NCBI GenBank assembly: GCA_035295665.1
Contig: DATGIQ010000117.1
Coordinates: forward strand, 1-11,701
Direction of reading: 5' to 3'
DNA: 11,701 nt
DNA from: DATGIQ01 sp035295665
Lineage (GTDB): Bacteria > Planctomycetota > Planctomycetia > Gemmatales > Gemmataceae
Shown: piece after piece, positions 1-7,409 of the stretch
How positions within the stretch are numbered: position 1 is the first letter of the stretch
How the letters are laid out: every line of letters starts with the position of its first letter
Notes under the pieces: model-generated
What the model was told of the DNA's origin: nothing
What the model saw: the letters and a program-made list of their open reading frames with translations, nothing else
The model's database searches: none
Program-made: the position numbers and the translations under genes

Positions 1-865
1 GCCAGCCCAGGTTTTCCTTGGTCAGGCGCACTTCTTCCACGCCCAGGGGCGAGCCGTGGGCCGCCGACGTGTCGTGTTTGTGGGGACTGCCGTAACCGAG
101 GTGGGTGTGGACATCGATGAACGACGGCCGGCCCTTTTCCGCCCGTGCCGCCTCGATGGCCGCGGTGAGATCGGCGACGTCGTTGCCATTCTCGACCCGC
201 TGGACGTGCCAGCCATACGCGGCGAAGCGTGCGGAGCGATCCTCGGTGAAGCACAAATTGGCGCTGCCACCGAGGGTGACGAGGTTGTCGGCATAGAGGG
301 CCATGAGCTTGCCCAGCCGCAGGTGGCCTGCCAGGGAAGCGGCTTCCGAGGAGACCCCCTCCATCAGGTCGCCGTCGCTGACCAGAACGTAGGTGTCGTG
401 GTCCACGATGACATGATCCGGCCTGTTGAACCGGGCTGCGAGCGCCACCTCGGCGATGGCCATGCCGACGGCATTGCCGAAGCCCTGCCCCAGCGGGCCG
501 GTGGTGGCTTCCACGCCGGGCGTCTTGCCGTATTCGGGGTGGCCCGGAGTCCGGCTGCCCCACTGGCGAAAACGCTTCAGTTCCGCCAGCGGAAGGTCAA
601 AGCCGGTGACATGGAGGAGCGCGTACAGCAGGGCACAGCCATGACCCGGCGACAGCACGAAGCGGTCGCGGTCGGGCCACTGCGGGTCACGCGGGTTCAC
701 GCTGAGGAAACGGTCCCACAGGGTATACGCCATGGCCGCCGAGCCCAGGGGCAGCCCGGGATGGCCCGAGTTGGCCTTCTGCACCATGTCCACGGCCAGG
801 AAACGGAGCGTGTTGATACACAGTTCATCCAGCTCGGGCGGAGCGAGGGTGGTCGAAAGTGTCAT
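1..865 (-). CDS. tkt: Transketolase, N-terminal part (partial, runs off the window)
   Basis: Transketolase moves two-carbon ketol units between sugar phosphates in the non-oxidative pentose phosphate pathway, using thiamine diphosphate and a divalent metal in the cytoplasm. Only the first 288 codons are present, of about 670 in the family, covering the ThDP pyrophosphate-binding domain. Visible motifs are KANSGHPGLPLG (30-41), LSPGHG (71-76), TTGPLGQG (121-128), the metal/ThDP motif SDGDLMEG (163-170) followed by ADN (192-194), and the family block ending in HTHLGYG (253-259) and SAAHGSPLG (267-275). The start ATG at 865-863 overlaps the stop of the upstream NADH dehydrogenase as ATGA, and a GAGGAGG ribosome site lies about 12 bases upstream, inside that gene. 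Translational coupling is therefore likely. No frameshift is seen in the visible part. Confidence 0.95.
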   Translation of the reverse strand, partial: MTLSTTLAPPELDELCINTLRFLAVDMVQKANSGHPGLPLGSAAMAYTLWDRFLSVNPRDPQWPDRDRFVLSPGHGCALLYALLHVTGFDLPLAELKRFRQWGSRTPGHPEYGKTPGVEATTGPLGQGFGNAVGMAIAEVALAARFNRPDHVIVDHDTYVLVSDGDLMEGVSSEAASLAGHLRLGKLMALYADNLVTLGGSANLCFTEDRSARFAAYGWHVQRVENGNDVADLTAAIEAARAEKGRPSFIDVHTHLGYGSPHKHDTSAAHGSPLGVEEVRLTKENLGW

Positions 866-2259
866 GATCGCGCTATGCCTCCTCTTGTTGCAATGGAGCT
901 CTTAACGGCCAGCGACCTCTTCCCGTTCTCCCCGTCCGCCGCGAGCTGAGACGGACCCGCAGCCGAAACCTTCTCCGGCGAACCATCAGCATTCCTCTCC
1001 GGAATTAAGAGTGCCAACCGATTGCGGGTGATATAGTTCCACATCCATTGCGCCAGCACGAGAATCCGGTTCTGGAACTGAACCAGGTACAGCAGATGGA
1101 TGAATAACCACAGCAGCCAGGCCAGGAATCCGGAGAGGCGTAGCCAGCCCAGGTCGGCCACTGCCGCATTCCGGCCGATCACGGCCATGCTGCCCCTATC
1201 CTTGTAATGGAAGGGGGGCAAACTCTGACGTCGGAGCCGACACCCGATCAGGTCGGCGGCGTAAAGTCCCTGTTGCATGGCCACCGGCGCCACACCCGGC
1301 AAGGGCTTGCCGTCCTGGTGGTCGAAGTGGGCCAGGTCGCCAAGGACGAATAGCTCCGAGTGGCCGGGCACCGTCAGGTCCGGTTGCACGACGATCCGGC
1401 CTTCCTTGTCTACCGCGGCGCCGGTTTTCTCCGCCAGCAGGCGGCCCAGGGGCGAAGCTTGCACGCCTGCCGCCCACAAGATCGTCCGGGTAGGAACGTG
1501 CTCTGTCCGACTCCCCCTGCGGATCGTCACGGCGTTCGGTTCCACTCCGGTCACGATCGCCCCGGTCTGGATCTCGACACCCAGCCGAGTCAGGGCGGCT
1601 GCCGCCTTGGCGGAAAGCTTGCGGGGATAGGATGGCAACAGGCGCTCGCCACATTCCACCAGCACGATGCGGGCGCTGCCGGGGTCGATATGCCGGAAGT
1701 CCCGCTTGAGCGTGTGGTGGGCCAGCTCGCTGAGGCAGCCGGTCAGTTCCACTCCAGTCGTTCCTCCCCCCACCACAACGAACGTCAGGCAAGTGCGGCG
1801 GCTGCCGGGATCAATCGCGAGTTCGGCGGCCTCAAACGCCAGCAGGACACGCCGCCGGATCTCGTCGGCGTCCGCCATCGATTTCAACGGCGGGGCCACC
1901 TCTTGCCACTCATCGTGTCCGAAATAGTGGGGGGCGGACCCGACCGCGACGATGAGCGTGTCGTAGCCGATCTCCCCGCCGCCCGCGAGCATTGCCTGAT
2001 GGTTGGTCACATCGATATCAACCACTTCGCCGAGGCGCACCTCGGTGTTCCTCTGGCGTTTCAGCAGGACGCGCAGAGGGGCGGCGATGTTGGCCGGGGA
2101 GAGCCCGCCGGTGGCGACCTGATAGAGCAGCGGCTGGAACAGATGGAAGTTCCTCCGGTCGATCAGGGTCACCTGGACCGGGATCCGTTTCAAGGCACGG
2201 GCCGCGAAGAGGCCGCTAAAGCCGCCCCCAACAATGACAACCCGGTGTGGTCTCTTCAT
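862..2259 (-). CDS. ndh: Type II NADH dehydrogenase (NDH-2), FAD-dependent
   Basis: Single-subunit, non-proton-pumping NADH:quinone oxidoreductase that would regenerate NAD+ at the inner face of the membrane. The 465-residue protein has the two-Rossmann layout of the family: the FAD dinucleotide motif GGGFSG (11-16), the NADH-binding motif GGGTTGVE (164-171, where GGGPTGVE or GGGATGVE is more usual), the second FAD contact FVLGDLA (304-310) and PVAMQQG (325-331), the quinone-side motif of this family. A hydrophobic segment at about 375-395 fits the C-terminal membrane anchor. After LLIPER (about 417-422) there is a hydrophilic tail of about 43 residues that looks lineage-specific. The start lies 9 bases after the upstream glycosidase stop, with AGAGG overlapping that stop, and the stop overlaps the transketolase start. 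It is thus the third gene of a four-gene operon. Confidence 0.93.
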   Translation of the reverse strand: MKRPHRVVIVGGGFSGLFAARALKRIPVQVTLIDRRNFHLFQPLLYQVATGGLSPANIAAPLRVLLKRQRNTEVRLGEVVDIDVTNHQAMLAGGGEIGYDTLIVAVGSAPHYFGHDEWQEVAPPLKSMADADEIRRRVLLAFEAAELAIDPGSRRTCLTFVVVGGGTTGVELTGCLSELAHHTLKRDFRHIDPGSARIVLVECGERLLPSYPRKLSAKAAAALTRLGVEIQTGAIVTGVEPNAVTIRRGSRTEHVPTRTILWAAGVQASPLGRLLAEKTGAAVDKEGRIVVQPDLTVPGHSELFVLGDLAHFDHQDGKPLPGVAPVAMQQGLYAADLIGCRLRRQSLPPFHYKDRGSMAVIGRNAAVADLGWLRLSGFLAWLLWLFIHLLYLVQFQNRILVLAQWMWNYITRNRLALLIPERNADGSPEKVSAAGPSQLAADGENGKRSLAVKSSIATRGGIARS

Positions 2260-2268
2260 CAGGTGCCT

Positions 2269-3663
2269 CTATGCTTGCCCTTGCTCTGCTTTGCCGCTTT
2301 TGCATCCAATTCGTGGCGTTCTTCCCGTCGCCTGTCCTATGTCACCAACGGGAGCGTCGGTCCCGTACGCGCCCAGCCAGCCGCCCGTAAACCCCGCCCG
2401 GCGCAGCCCGGTGACGAGGTAAGGGCATTGCCGCATAAGACGCCAGAGCAAGCCGGACACATGATTATCAATCATCAAAATGATCGGCCCTTGGTTGAGG
2501 CCGAGGTGCCAAGGAGACACCCACAACGGCCCCTGGCCGGGCTCTGTCGGGAAGGTGGGGTTGAAGGTAGCCTTGAAGCCATAGGGGTTGGCAATCCTCA
2601 GCTTCAGGTCGTCAAACCAGCCGAGGACGGGCAACACGATCTCCGGCGCAAAGGGAAGCGAGGCGACCACGGCCCAGGGCGCAATCGTGCCGTCGTCGGG
2701 GCCGTCGGGTACGCCGCGCGCCAGATAATCGAAGAAACGCCGCTCTTTGCCCTTGATCTGAAGGGTCACCCAGCCGGGACCGTCGCTGGCCGTGATCCCC
2801 CAGCAGTTCGCACTATAAGCCTCGAATTGGCGCGGATTGTGGATGGCGTATTGCTGCTGTACAAAAGTCGCCCGCCGGCTGTTTTCAAAGTAATCGATGC
2901 TCTTGCCGCGCATGTACTTGTCCTGGACTGCGCGGAGGTCAACCCACACGTGCGAGAGCTGGTGGATAAAGAGCGGGCCGGCGTACAAAAACTCTTGGTC
3001 ATAGACCTTTCTCCACTGGTAGGTGGAGGTCCAGGCGGCGTAGCTCTCCTCGGGCAAAGGGTGCGTTGGCGAACCCAGGCCGAGCAGGTACAGGAGCAAC
3101 GCTTCGTCATAGCCTTGCCACCGGTACGGCAGAAAGCCGCTCTCCGGCTTCCAACCGTGCGTGACCGTCGCCCCGCCGTCCTGCGCCCACTGCCAATCGA
3201 CCCGCCGGTACAGCTCATCGACCAGCGTACGAATTTCGTGCTCGTCCGCCGTCTCGTACGCGAAATAGGCTGCAGCCGTCAACATGCCCGCCAGCAAAAA
3301 CGTCGTATCGATGGTGGACAGCTCACACTTCCAGACACGCTTCCCGGTTGTCATGTCCAGGAAGTGATAGTAAAAGCCCTTGTAGCCCGTCGCGTCCACT
3401 TCCGTTCCTTGGGGGCTGTTCCGGAAAAACCGCAGGGTCGCGAGCGTCCGTTTGGCGGCTTCAGGGCGAGTAATGAAAGCGCGCTCCACGCCGGTTGGGT
3501 AGGCTGCCAGGGCCAGCCCGACGGCAGCGATACTGGCAGGCGAGCCTCCTCGGGCCCTATCCGCGATCAGTCCGTTGACGGGGTTGACCTCGTGGACGAA
3601 GTAGTCGAAGGTTTGGCGCTGGAGTGCCTCCAGTGTCTTCGCAGATGGTTTGGATTGGTTCAT
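2269..3663 (-). CDS. 'Glycoamylase'-family (COG5368/PF10091, GH144-like) glycosidase
   Basis: A 464-residue protein of the glucoamylase-like (alpha/alpha)6-barrel family. Characterised members (GH144) are endo-beta-1,2-glucanases, and a related domain occurs in cyclic beta-1,2-glucan synthases, so the old name 'glucoamylase' may mislead. Family blocks in order: GLIADR (31-36), TGYKGFYYHFLDM (92-104), ELSTIDTTFLLAG (114-126), YDEALLLYLLGLGSPTHPL (185-203), GPLFIHQLSHVWVDLR (229-244), YFENSRRAT (258-266), WGITASDGPGW (288-298) and the closing NQGPIILMIDNH (390-401). No signal peptide or membrane segment is seen, so it is probably cytoplasmic, whereas many relatives are exported. It starts 23 bp after the GH39 gene and ends 9 bp before ndh. 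Substrate is not predictable from sequence: beta-1,2-glucan oligosaccharides are the best guess by family. The C-terminal 25 residues are hydrophilic and probably disordered. Confidence 0.85.
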   Translation of the reverse strand: MNQSKPSAKTLEALQRQTFDYFVHEVNPVNGLIADRARGGSPASIAAVGLALAAYPTGVERAFITRPEAAKRTLATLRFFRNSPQGTEVDATGYKGFYYHFLDMTTGKRVWKCELSTIDTTFLLAGMLTAAAYFAYETADEHEIRTLVDELYRRVDWQWAQDGGATVTHGWKPESGFLPYRWQGYDEALLLYLLGLGSPTHPLPEESYAAWTSTYQWRKVYDQEFLYAGPLFIHQLSHVWVDLRAVQDKYMRGKSIDYFENSRRATFVQQQYAIHNPRQFEAYSANCWGITASDGPGWVTLQIKGKERRFFDYLARGVPDGPDDGTIAPWAVVASLPFAPEIVLPVLGWFDDLKLRIANPYGFKATFNPTFPTEPGQGPLWVSPWHLGLNQGPIILMIDNHVSGLLWRLMRQCPYLVTGLRRAGFTGGWLGAYGTDAPVGDIGQATGRTPRIGCKSGKAEQGQA

Positions 3664-3686
3664 GTACGCAGGCTTCCACTCGATGG

Positions 3687-5186
3687 CTAAGGCGCGAATT
3701 CCACGGTAATGGCCGCCACCGCGTGAGGCGGCAGGGCAAGTTTCAGATGAAGCGTTCCGTCTTCGTACTTCCAGGGTTGCGGCTCCCGCATTATTTGCGA
3801 TGCCGCCTGCAACTGTTCCACCTCCCGTGCGCTGGGAAACGGCGGCTCGCCCATTTCATGCCAAAGGCGCTTGGCATTCGCGTGGTCCGCGTCAATTCGC
3901 TCGACGGACACGTTGCGCGGCGGTGGGCCGCCGGTCAGCCGGACATGAACCTGATCCTTCTCAATTGGATGGCGCGGCAAGGCATGATTGCTGAGTAGGA
4001 CGGTCGCGGCTCGCGGCTGCCGAACAACCCAGGCGTCCACCGTGTCATGCAGCCCGTCCACGAGGCATAGTTCGGTGCCAAGGCGGTGCAGTAACTCGAA
4101 CGCGCGGAAGGACGGTTTTGCGATCCCTTGCAGGTTGAGTAGGCCGAAGCCGCCTTGGAAGGGTTTCCCGGGGAAATAATTCTCCGCGAAGATGTCGGTA
4201 AACGTCCAGAAGCTGTAGCCTTCCACCAAGCCGTTGGCCTCCATCATGGTCTTGACGACGACCGCGGCTGTGTAGGGCTCGTCGTGCAGCGGGTCACGCG
4301 GGTTCGATGAGGCGTTCCATTCCGTGTAATACAGAGGCCGCCCGCGCGCTCGGCGGTCTGCATCCTGGGCCCACTGGCGCAGGATGCCGCGCTGACTGTG
4401 GGCCAGTTGCGTCACGGTATCTTCTTCTGCCCACCCCAGGGCATCCGTCGGGTAGTGGTGCGTGCTGACGAAATCGGCGGGCAGGTGGTTTTTCTCGCAG
4501 AAATCGAGGAATTCCGTGATCCATTCATCCTTGGCCGTGGCCGGCCCGCCGACCTGCAGCTGGTCGTCGACCTCCTTGATCGCCTGGACGGTGCAGCGAT
4601 AGAGCTTGAAGTAATCTTCTTGCGTGCCCGACCAGAAGGCCTTCAGGTTGGGCTCGTTCCAGACCTCGAAAAACCAGGTGCGAACCTCGTCGATGCCGTA
4701 GCGCTCTACCCAGTGGGCCACCAGCTTGTGGACGAGCGCCGCCCATTGTTTATAGTCTTTGGGCGGTGTGACGTTGGCGCGATAATGGAACACGGTCGTG
4801 TCGCCGGAAGCGAGCGTTGTCGGCATGAAGCTCAATTCCACGAAAGGCTTCATGCCGATCGACAACAGGAAATCCCAGATCTGATCCGCATTGAAGAAAG
4901 AGTAAAGCAAGCGGTCCTGCTCATCCACGAGCGTACCCATGTCGTCGCTTAGAAGAGCGTGGAAGCGTACGTGGCGGAAGCCGAGTTCCTCATGGCAGCG
5001 TCGCAGCTGGGCCTGCCAGTCTGCCCGCAGCGCCATGGCTGCGTGGCTGCTGCCGACGGTATGCTCCCAGAAATGCGGGAGTGCTCCCGTACTCTCCGAT
5101 AAACAGCAACGAAACTGGACCGTGCTCATGGGGTTGCCCGTTCCTTCTGTTTGGGCCGCATCGAATACCTCGGACGCTCCAGCCAT
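3687..5186 (-). CDS. GH39-type glycoside hydrolase (beta-xylosidase-like)
   Basis: A retaining glycosidase of the GH39/clan GH-A type, whose characterised members are beta-xylosidases and alpha-L-iduronidases. In the 499-residue form chosen here the acid/base glutamate is in VWNEPN (E178), the nucleophile is in YYTEWN (E289), and HHYP (243-246) and the late SFWTFTDIF segment also match the (beta/alpha)8 barrel. The last 120 or so residues resemble the beta-sandwich accessory domain of GH39 xylosidases. No signal peptide is visible, implying an intracellular enzyme acting on imported oligosaccharides. The ATG at 5186 was chosen because GAGGGGG sits 7 bases before it; a GTG at 5225 and an ATG at 5129 (protein beginning MSTVQF) are alternatives, the last nearest to the conserved domain. 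It is first in an operon with the GH144-like gene, ndh and tkt. Exact substrate unknown. Confidence 0.88.
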   Translation of the reverse strand: MAGASEVFDAAQTEGTGNPMSTVQFRCCLSESTGALPHFWEHTVGSSHAAMALRADWQAQLRRCHEELGFRHVRFHALLSDDMGTLVDEQDRLLYSFFNADQIWDFLLSIGMKPFVELSFMPTTLASGDTTVFHYRANVTPPKDYKQWAALVHKLVAHWVERYGIDEVRTWFFEVWNEPNLKAFWSGTQEDYFKLYRCTVQAIKEVDDQLQVGGPATAKDEWITEFLDFCEKNHLPADFVSTHHYPTDALGWAEEDTVTQLAHSQRGILRQWAQDADRRARGRPLYYTEWNASSNPRDPLHDEPYTAAVVVKTMMEANGLVEGYSFWTFTDIFAENYFPGKPFQGGFGLLNLQGIAKPSFRAFELLHRLGTELCLVDGLHDTVDAWVVRQPRAATVLLSNHALPRHPIEKDQVHVRLTGGPPPRNVSVERIDADHANAKRLWHEMGEPPFPSAREVEQLQAASQIMREPQPWKYEDGTLHLKLALPPHAVAAITVEFAP

Positions 5187-5193
5187 TCCTGTT

Positions 5194-5200
5194 CCCCCTC
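5194..5200 (-). promoter_or_regulatory. Ribosome binding site deciding the GH39 start
   Basis: GAGGGGG on the minus strand, 7 bases upstream of the ATG at 5186. It favours this start over the GTG at 5225 and over the ATG at 5129, which has only a more distant GAAGGA. Confidence 0.55.
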
Positions 5201-5273
5201 TCGATTTCCCGTTACCCAGCGGCACGGCTGCATCCTCGGCAGGGGGAGGTGGCCGGCCAGGAGTACCTGGAAC

Positions 5274-5537
5274 TTACGGCTCTTCATCCGGCTGAGCCGC
5301 CTCTTCGGAACGGTCTCGATGTTGACGGAGGATCGCCTCGGCCCGCGCAAGGTCCGCAGACTCGACCCAGACCTCGGCCGTCATGCCGGGAATGTCGCCG
5401 ATGCCGGCGTCGAGGTAGTCGCCGAGCACTTGACAGCGAATGCCCTCTTGCTCGAGCGCTTGCTGCCAGATGTGGGCCTGAAACGGATTCGCGGCTGCGG
5501 CAAGGCGAACAAGGTCGTGCTGATCGTCCGAATTCAT
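5274..5537 (-). CDS. DUF2007-family small protein
   Basis: An 87-residue protein matching the DUF2007 (PF09413, 'putative signal transducing protein') pattern: an N-terminal strand with ANPFQAHIWQQALEQEGI (16-33), then CQVLGDYLDAGIGDIPG (35-51) and EVWVESADLARAEAILRQH (55-73), followed by an acidic, Glu/Asp-rich tail. The fold is a small ferredoxin-like domain; no biochemical function is established for the family. The start ATG has AAAGAGGG about 5 bases upstream. It lies 12 bp downstream of the Trp-rich small protein gene and about 87 bp before the GH39 start. It is probably co-transcribed with its upstream neighbours. Confidence 0.85.
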   Translation of the reverse strand: MNSDDQHDLVRLAAAANPFQAHIWQQALEQEGIRCQVLGDYLDAGIGDIPGMTAEVWVESADLARAEAILRQHRDRSEEAAQPDEEP

Positions 5538-5549
5538 GGCATCCCTCTT

Positions 5550-5948
5550 TCACGTTGGTACGTGCTGCTTCTCCAGGTCTTCGGCCTGTTCGTGGGCTAG
5601 TATCTTTTCGAGACCAGCCGTGGCCTCCTGCTCGGTGTGGTAAGGGCGGCAGTTAGCGAACCAGAGTCGGACCTCGGGGTGCCAATACCAGACAGACCCG
5701 CCTCTGCTCATGAAAACCCACCACAAACCTTGCGTATCCCGGACCAGCTTGAAACGGCCGCATTGCCGGAGCATCTGTTCCCTGGTAGGCGAGCCGACGC
5801 CGGGGACCGGCGTCCAAGACGACGCGTCGCTGGCGGGAAATGATTCCTCGGACGGCTCCTGCACCTCGTCGAGGCCGTCGGCCGACCTCTCCTCCTCGCG
5901 CTGGCGCCGCGTCATTTCTCTGGCGTCGCGCGTTTCAAACATAGCCAT
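5550..5948 (-). CDS. Small Trp-rich protein with an N-terminal 'ESFPASD' motif, function unknown
   Basis: A 132-residue protein. The first 55 residues are charged and probably disordered and contain EESFPASDASSW (34-45), a short motif recurring in small bacterial proteins of unknown role, followed by TPVPGVGSP (46-54). The second half (about 65-100) is a compact aromatic block (LWWVFM, SVWYWHPEVRLWF) that could be a small beta domain, then a short helix (ATAGLEKILAHEQ, 109-121). No signal peptide, membrane segment or catalytic motif is seen. AGAAGGAG lies about 10 bases upstream of the ATG at 5948; a second ATG two codons later is also possible. It lies between a small membrane protein gene (21 bp gap) and the DUF2007 gene (12 bp gap), so it is likely in the same transcript. 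Confidence 0.75.
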   Translation of the reverse strand: MAMFETRDAREMTRRQREEERSADGLDEVQEPSEESFPASDASSWTPVPGVGSPTREQMLRQCGRFKLVRDTQGLWWVFMSRGGSVWYWHPEVRLWFANCRPYHTEQEATAGLEKILAHEQAEDLEKQHVPT

Positions 5949-5969
5949 GACTTGCTTTCTCCTTCTGAA

Positions 5970-6344
5970 TCATGAGTGGCTTCCCGTCACGCTTGTTGGG
6001 GCACATCGGGTTTGCTCGCGATCAAGCGCTGGATCTCGAACATCTTGGCGCCCACAAACAGGACAATTCGCCATGTCCATTTCCAATCCCCCGCCGCCCA
6101 TCCTTTGCATGTGCAGGTCACCCGACCCGAGGCCGATGATCCAGTGTCGGAAGAGGTCGCCCTGCCGTTTCAACAAGGCGATGTTGTCGGTGCCATAGCT
6201 TTTATCCACGACACCCCCAAGATACTCGTGGGTGATCTGGCCCGGCCGGAACCTCCAGAAGCTCAAGTGGTCGATGATGAGAACGGTGATGAGCCAGACC
6301 ACGAGAAGCATCGTGGAGGAGAAGAGGTAAAAGCCAAGGTTCAT
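5970..6344 (-). CDS. Small membrane protein, apparently frameshifted near the C-terminus
   Basis: A 124-residue reading frame with one N-terminal membrane helix (about 5-27), then a cytoplasmic region with FRPGQITHEYLGG (32-44) and DLFRHWIIGLGSGDLHM (63-79), which looks like the start of a small pleckstrin-homology-like beta domain. After about residue 92 the frame degenerates into Cys/Arg/Thr-rich sequence with low GC at third positions (about 12 of 32 codons). Switching frame at about 6067 gives a better tail, IVLFVGAKMFEIQRLIASK (plus seven residues), ending at a TGA at 5989-5987, with about 18 of 26 third positions G or C. I infer a one-base gain or two-base loss near 6060-6075, either real or a sequencing error. 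The start has GAGGA about 9 bases upstream. The family is not firmly recognised. Confidence 0.65.
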   Translation of the reverse strand: MNLGFYLFSSTMLLVVWLITVLIIDHLSFWRFRPGQITHEYLGGVVDKSYGTDNIALLKRQGDLFRHWIIGLGSGDLHMQRMGGGGLEMDMANCPVCGRQDVRDPALDREQTRCAPTSVTGSHS

Positions 6345-6439
6345 GTACGTGGATCCTCAAACAGAAGCACCGTACTCCTGTCTTCCATCGGATTCAGTCC
6401 TTGCCACCGTGCCGACGGAACATCAAGCAGGCGGAACGT

Positions 6440-6793
6440 CTAGAACGCGGCCATGTACTTTCCGCCGCAGCGGTGGAGAATGTCCATCGCCTCGGGATAG
6501 CGGTCCCCAGCCTGGACCATCACTAGTGTGCGACCCTCCTGGAGGGATTCCTCGTAGTAGCGGACTTCGTCGTCGGGGATTTCCACTCCGATCAGCGAGC
6601 GAAACATTGCGCCGGCCCACAACGCGGTCGGCCCGGCGTCCTTCGACCCGGCGGCACGGGCCGCGGCGTCGGGCAGCACTATCCCGACCTGGTCCGGACC
6701 GAACCCGGCTCCCAGCAGGCCGCAGACTGCCTGCTCGGCCTCGGCCCGCGACGGGAACGCCCCGATCGCCGTCGAACGTATTGCAATGGCCAT
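6440..6793 (-). CDS. GSP17M/YflT-like general stress protein, short form
   Basis: A 117-residue protein related to the general stress protein 17M N-terminal domain (PF11181): STAIGAFPSRAEAEQAVCGL (7-26) and GFGPDQVGIVLPD (30-42) form the first half, and IPDDEVRYYEESLQEGRTLV (72-91) with a final EAMDILHRCGG (101-111) the second. In many relatives these halves are separated by a long Gly/Ala-rich hydrophobic segment; here the linker is only about 25 residues (PTALWAGAMFRSLIGV), so a membrane hairpin is unlikely. Biochemical function is unknown; relatives are stress-induced. The start at 6793 was chosen for an excellent GGAGGAG four bases upstream; a longer frame to 6877 would place that site inside the gene. 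Confidence 0.8.
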   Translation of the reverse strand: MAIAIRSTAIGAFPSRAEAEQAVCGLLGAGFGPDQVGIVLPDAAARAAGSKDAGPTALWAGAMFRSLIGVEIPDDEVRYYEESLQEGRTLVMVQAGDRYPEAMDILHRCGGKYMAAF

Positions 6794-6797
6794 GATT

Positions 6798-6804
6798 CTC
6801 CTCC
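6798..6804 (-). promoter_or_regulatory. Ribosome binding site deciding the GSP17M-like start
   Basis: GGAGGAG on the minus strand, four bases before the ATG at 6793. It sets the start well inside a longer open frame. Confidence 0.7.
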
Positions 6805-6889
6805 AATCTGCACTCCTCGTTGTGCTCGCCATTCTCAGCCCGAGAAACGGGAGGGCTCTATCAGGTAGCTCAGCCAAGACTACTTCGGC

Positions 6890-7309
6890 TCAAACTTTTG
6901 GCTCCTTGCTGTGGCCCAACAGCAGCCAGATAGCCCAGGCAATCTCTCCTACCAAGCCACCGCAGACTTGGCCACCGATTTGCCCGACATCTCCCCGGGG
7001 GAGCTGCCCGGCAACCCCACCGGCGGAGGCGCCGGCGAATACCGCTATCAGAAGCACCAGCAAACGCGCGTTCTTTATCAAACCCAGGATCGCCCCCGCC
7101 AGTGCTGCCACCGCGCCTCCGACCGGTACTGCAATAGTCATCTCACCAACCGCCACGCCGCGGAATCGCCAAATACTCTCCATCATCTTGATCCCAGCGG
7201 CTCCTCCCAGGAGCATCCAGAACACCATCATGAGTGTGGGTGCCAACACCGGAGGAAGGGGCGGTGTTGAGGTCGAATCCGGAACCGCTGGTGGCGGGGT
7301 GTCTTTCAT
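6890..7309 (-). CDS. Four-helix membrane protein, function unknown
   Basis: A 139-residue integral membrane protein. After a Pro/Thr/Ser-rich cytoplasmic N-terminus (1-20) there are four hydrophobic segments at about 21-40, 58-78, 81-101 and 113-133. They are rich in Gly and Ala (GGAAG, GGAVAALAGAILG, AGASAGGVAG), suggesting tightly packed helices. A short charged C-terminus ends the protein. No transporter or enzyme motif is recognised. The ATG has GAGGAGG four bases upstream, a very strong site. It lies 147 bp after the ferritin-like gene and 96 bp before the GSP17M-like gene. Confidence 0.75.
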   Translation of the reverse strand: MKDTPPPAVPDSTSTPPLPPVLAPTLMMVFWMLLGGAAGIKMMESIWRFRGVAVGEMTIAVPVGGAVAALAGAILGLIKNARLLVLLIAVFAGASAGGVAGQLPRGDVGQIGGQVCGGLVGEIAWAIWLLLGHSKEPKV

Positions 7310-7386
7310 GTTCCCTCCTCAAACCGGCCCAAGTGAATGTCGCTGTTGGACCAGCCGGGAACGTCGAGGCTTATCGGGCTAACTGG

Positions 7387-7409
7387 CGAACCTTCTCCAG
7401 CAAGGTTCG
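7387..7409. other. Hairpin in the ferritin to membrane-protein gap
   Basis: CGAACCTT and AAGGTTCG form a perfect 8 bp inverted repeat around a 7-base loop (7395-7401). Neither strand has a T-run after it, so it is not a normal intrinsic terminator. It could affect mRNA processing or stability between the ferritin-like gene and the genes after it, or be chance. Confidence 0.5.

Noticed and set aside
56..949. A 297-codon plus-strand frame opposite transketolase
   Set aside because: The minus strand encodes clear transketolase motifs; this frame has none and no ribosome site.
1360..3690. A 776-codon open frame on the plus strand opposite NDH-2 and the GH144-like gene
   Set aside because: It is the antisense of two well-supported genes, has no recognisable domain and is Arg/Gly/Pro-rich in the way GC-rich shadows are.
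5257..5270. CCAGG/CCTGG hairpin between DUF2007 and GH39 as a terminator
   Set aside because: Only a 5 bp stem with no T-run on either strand.
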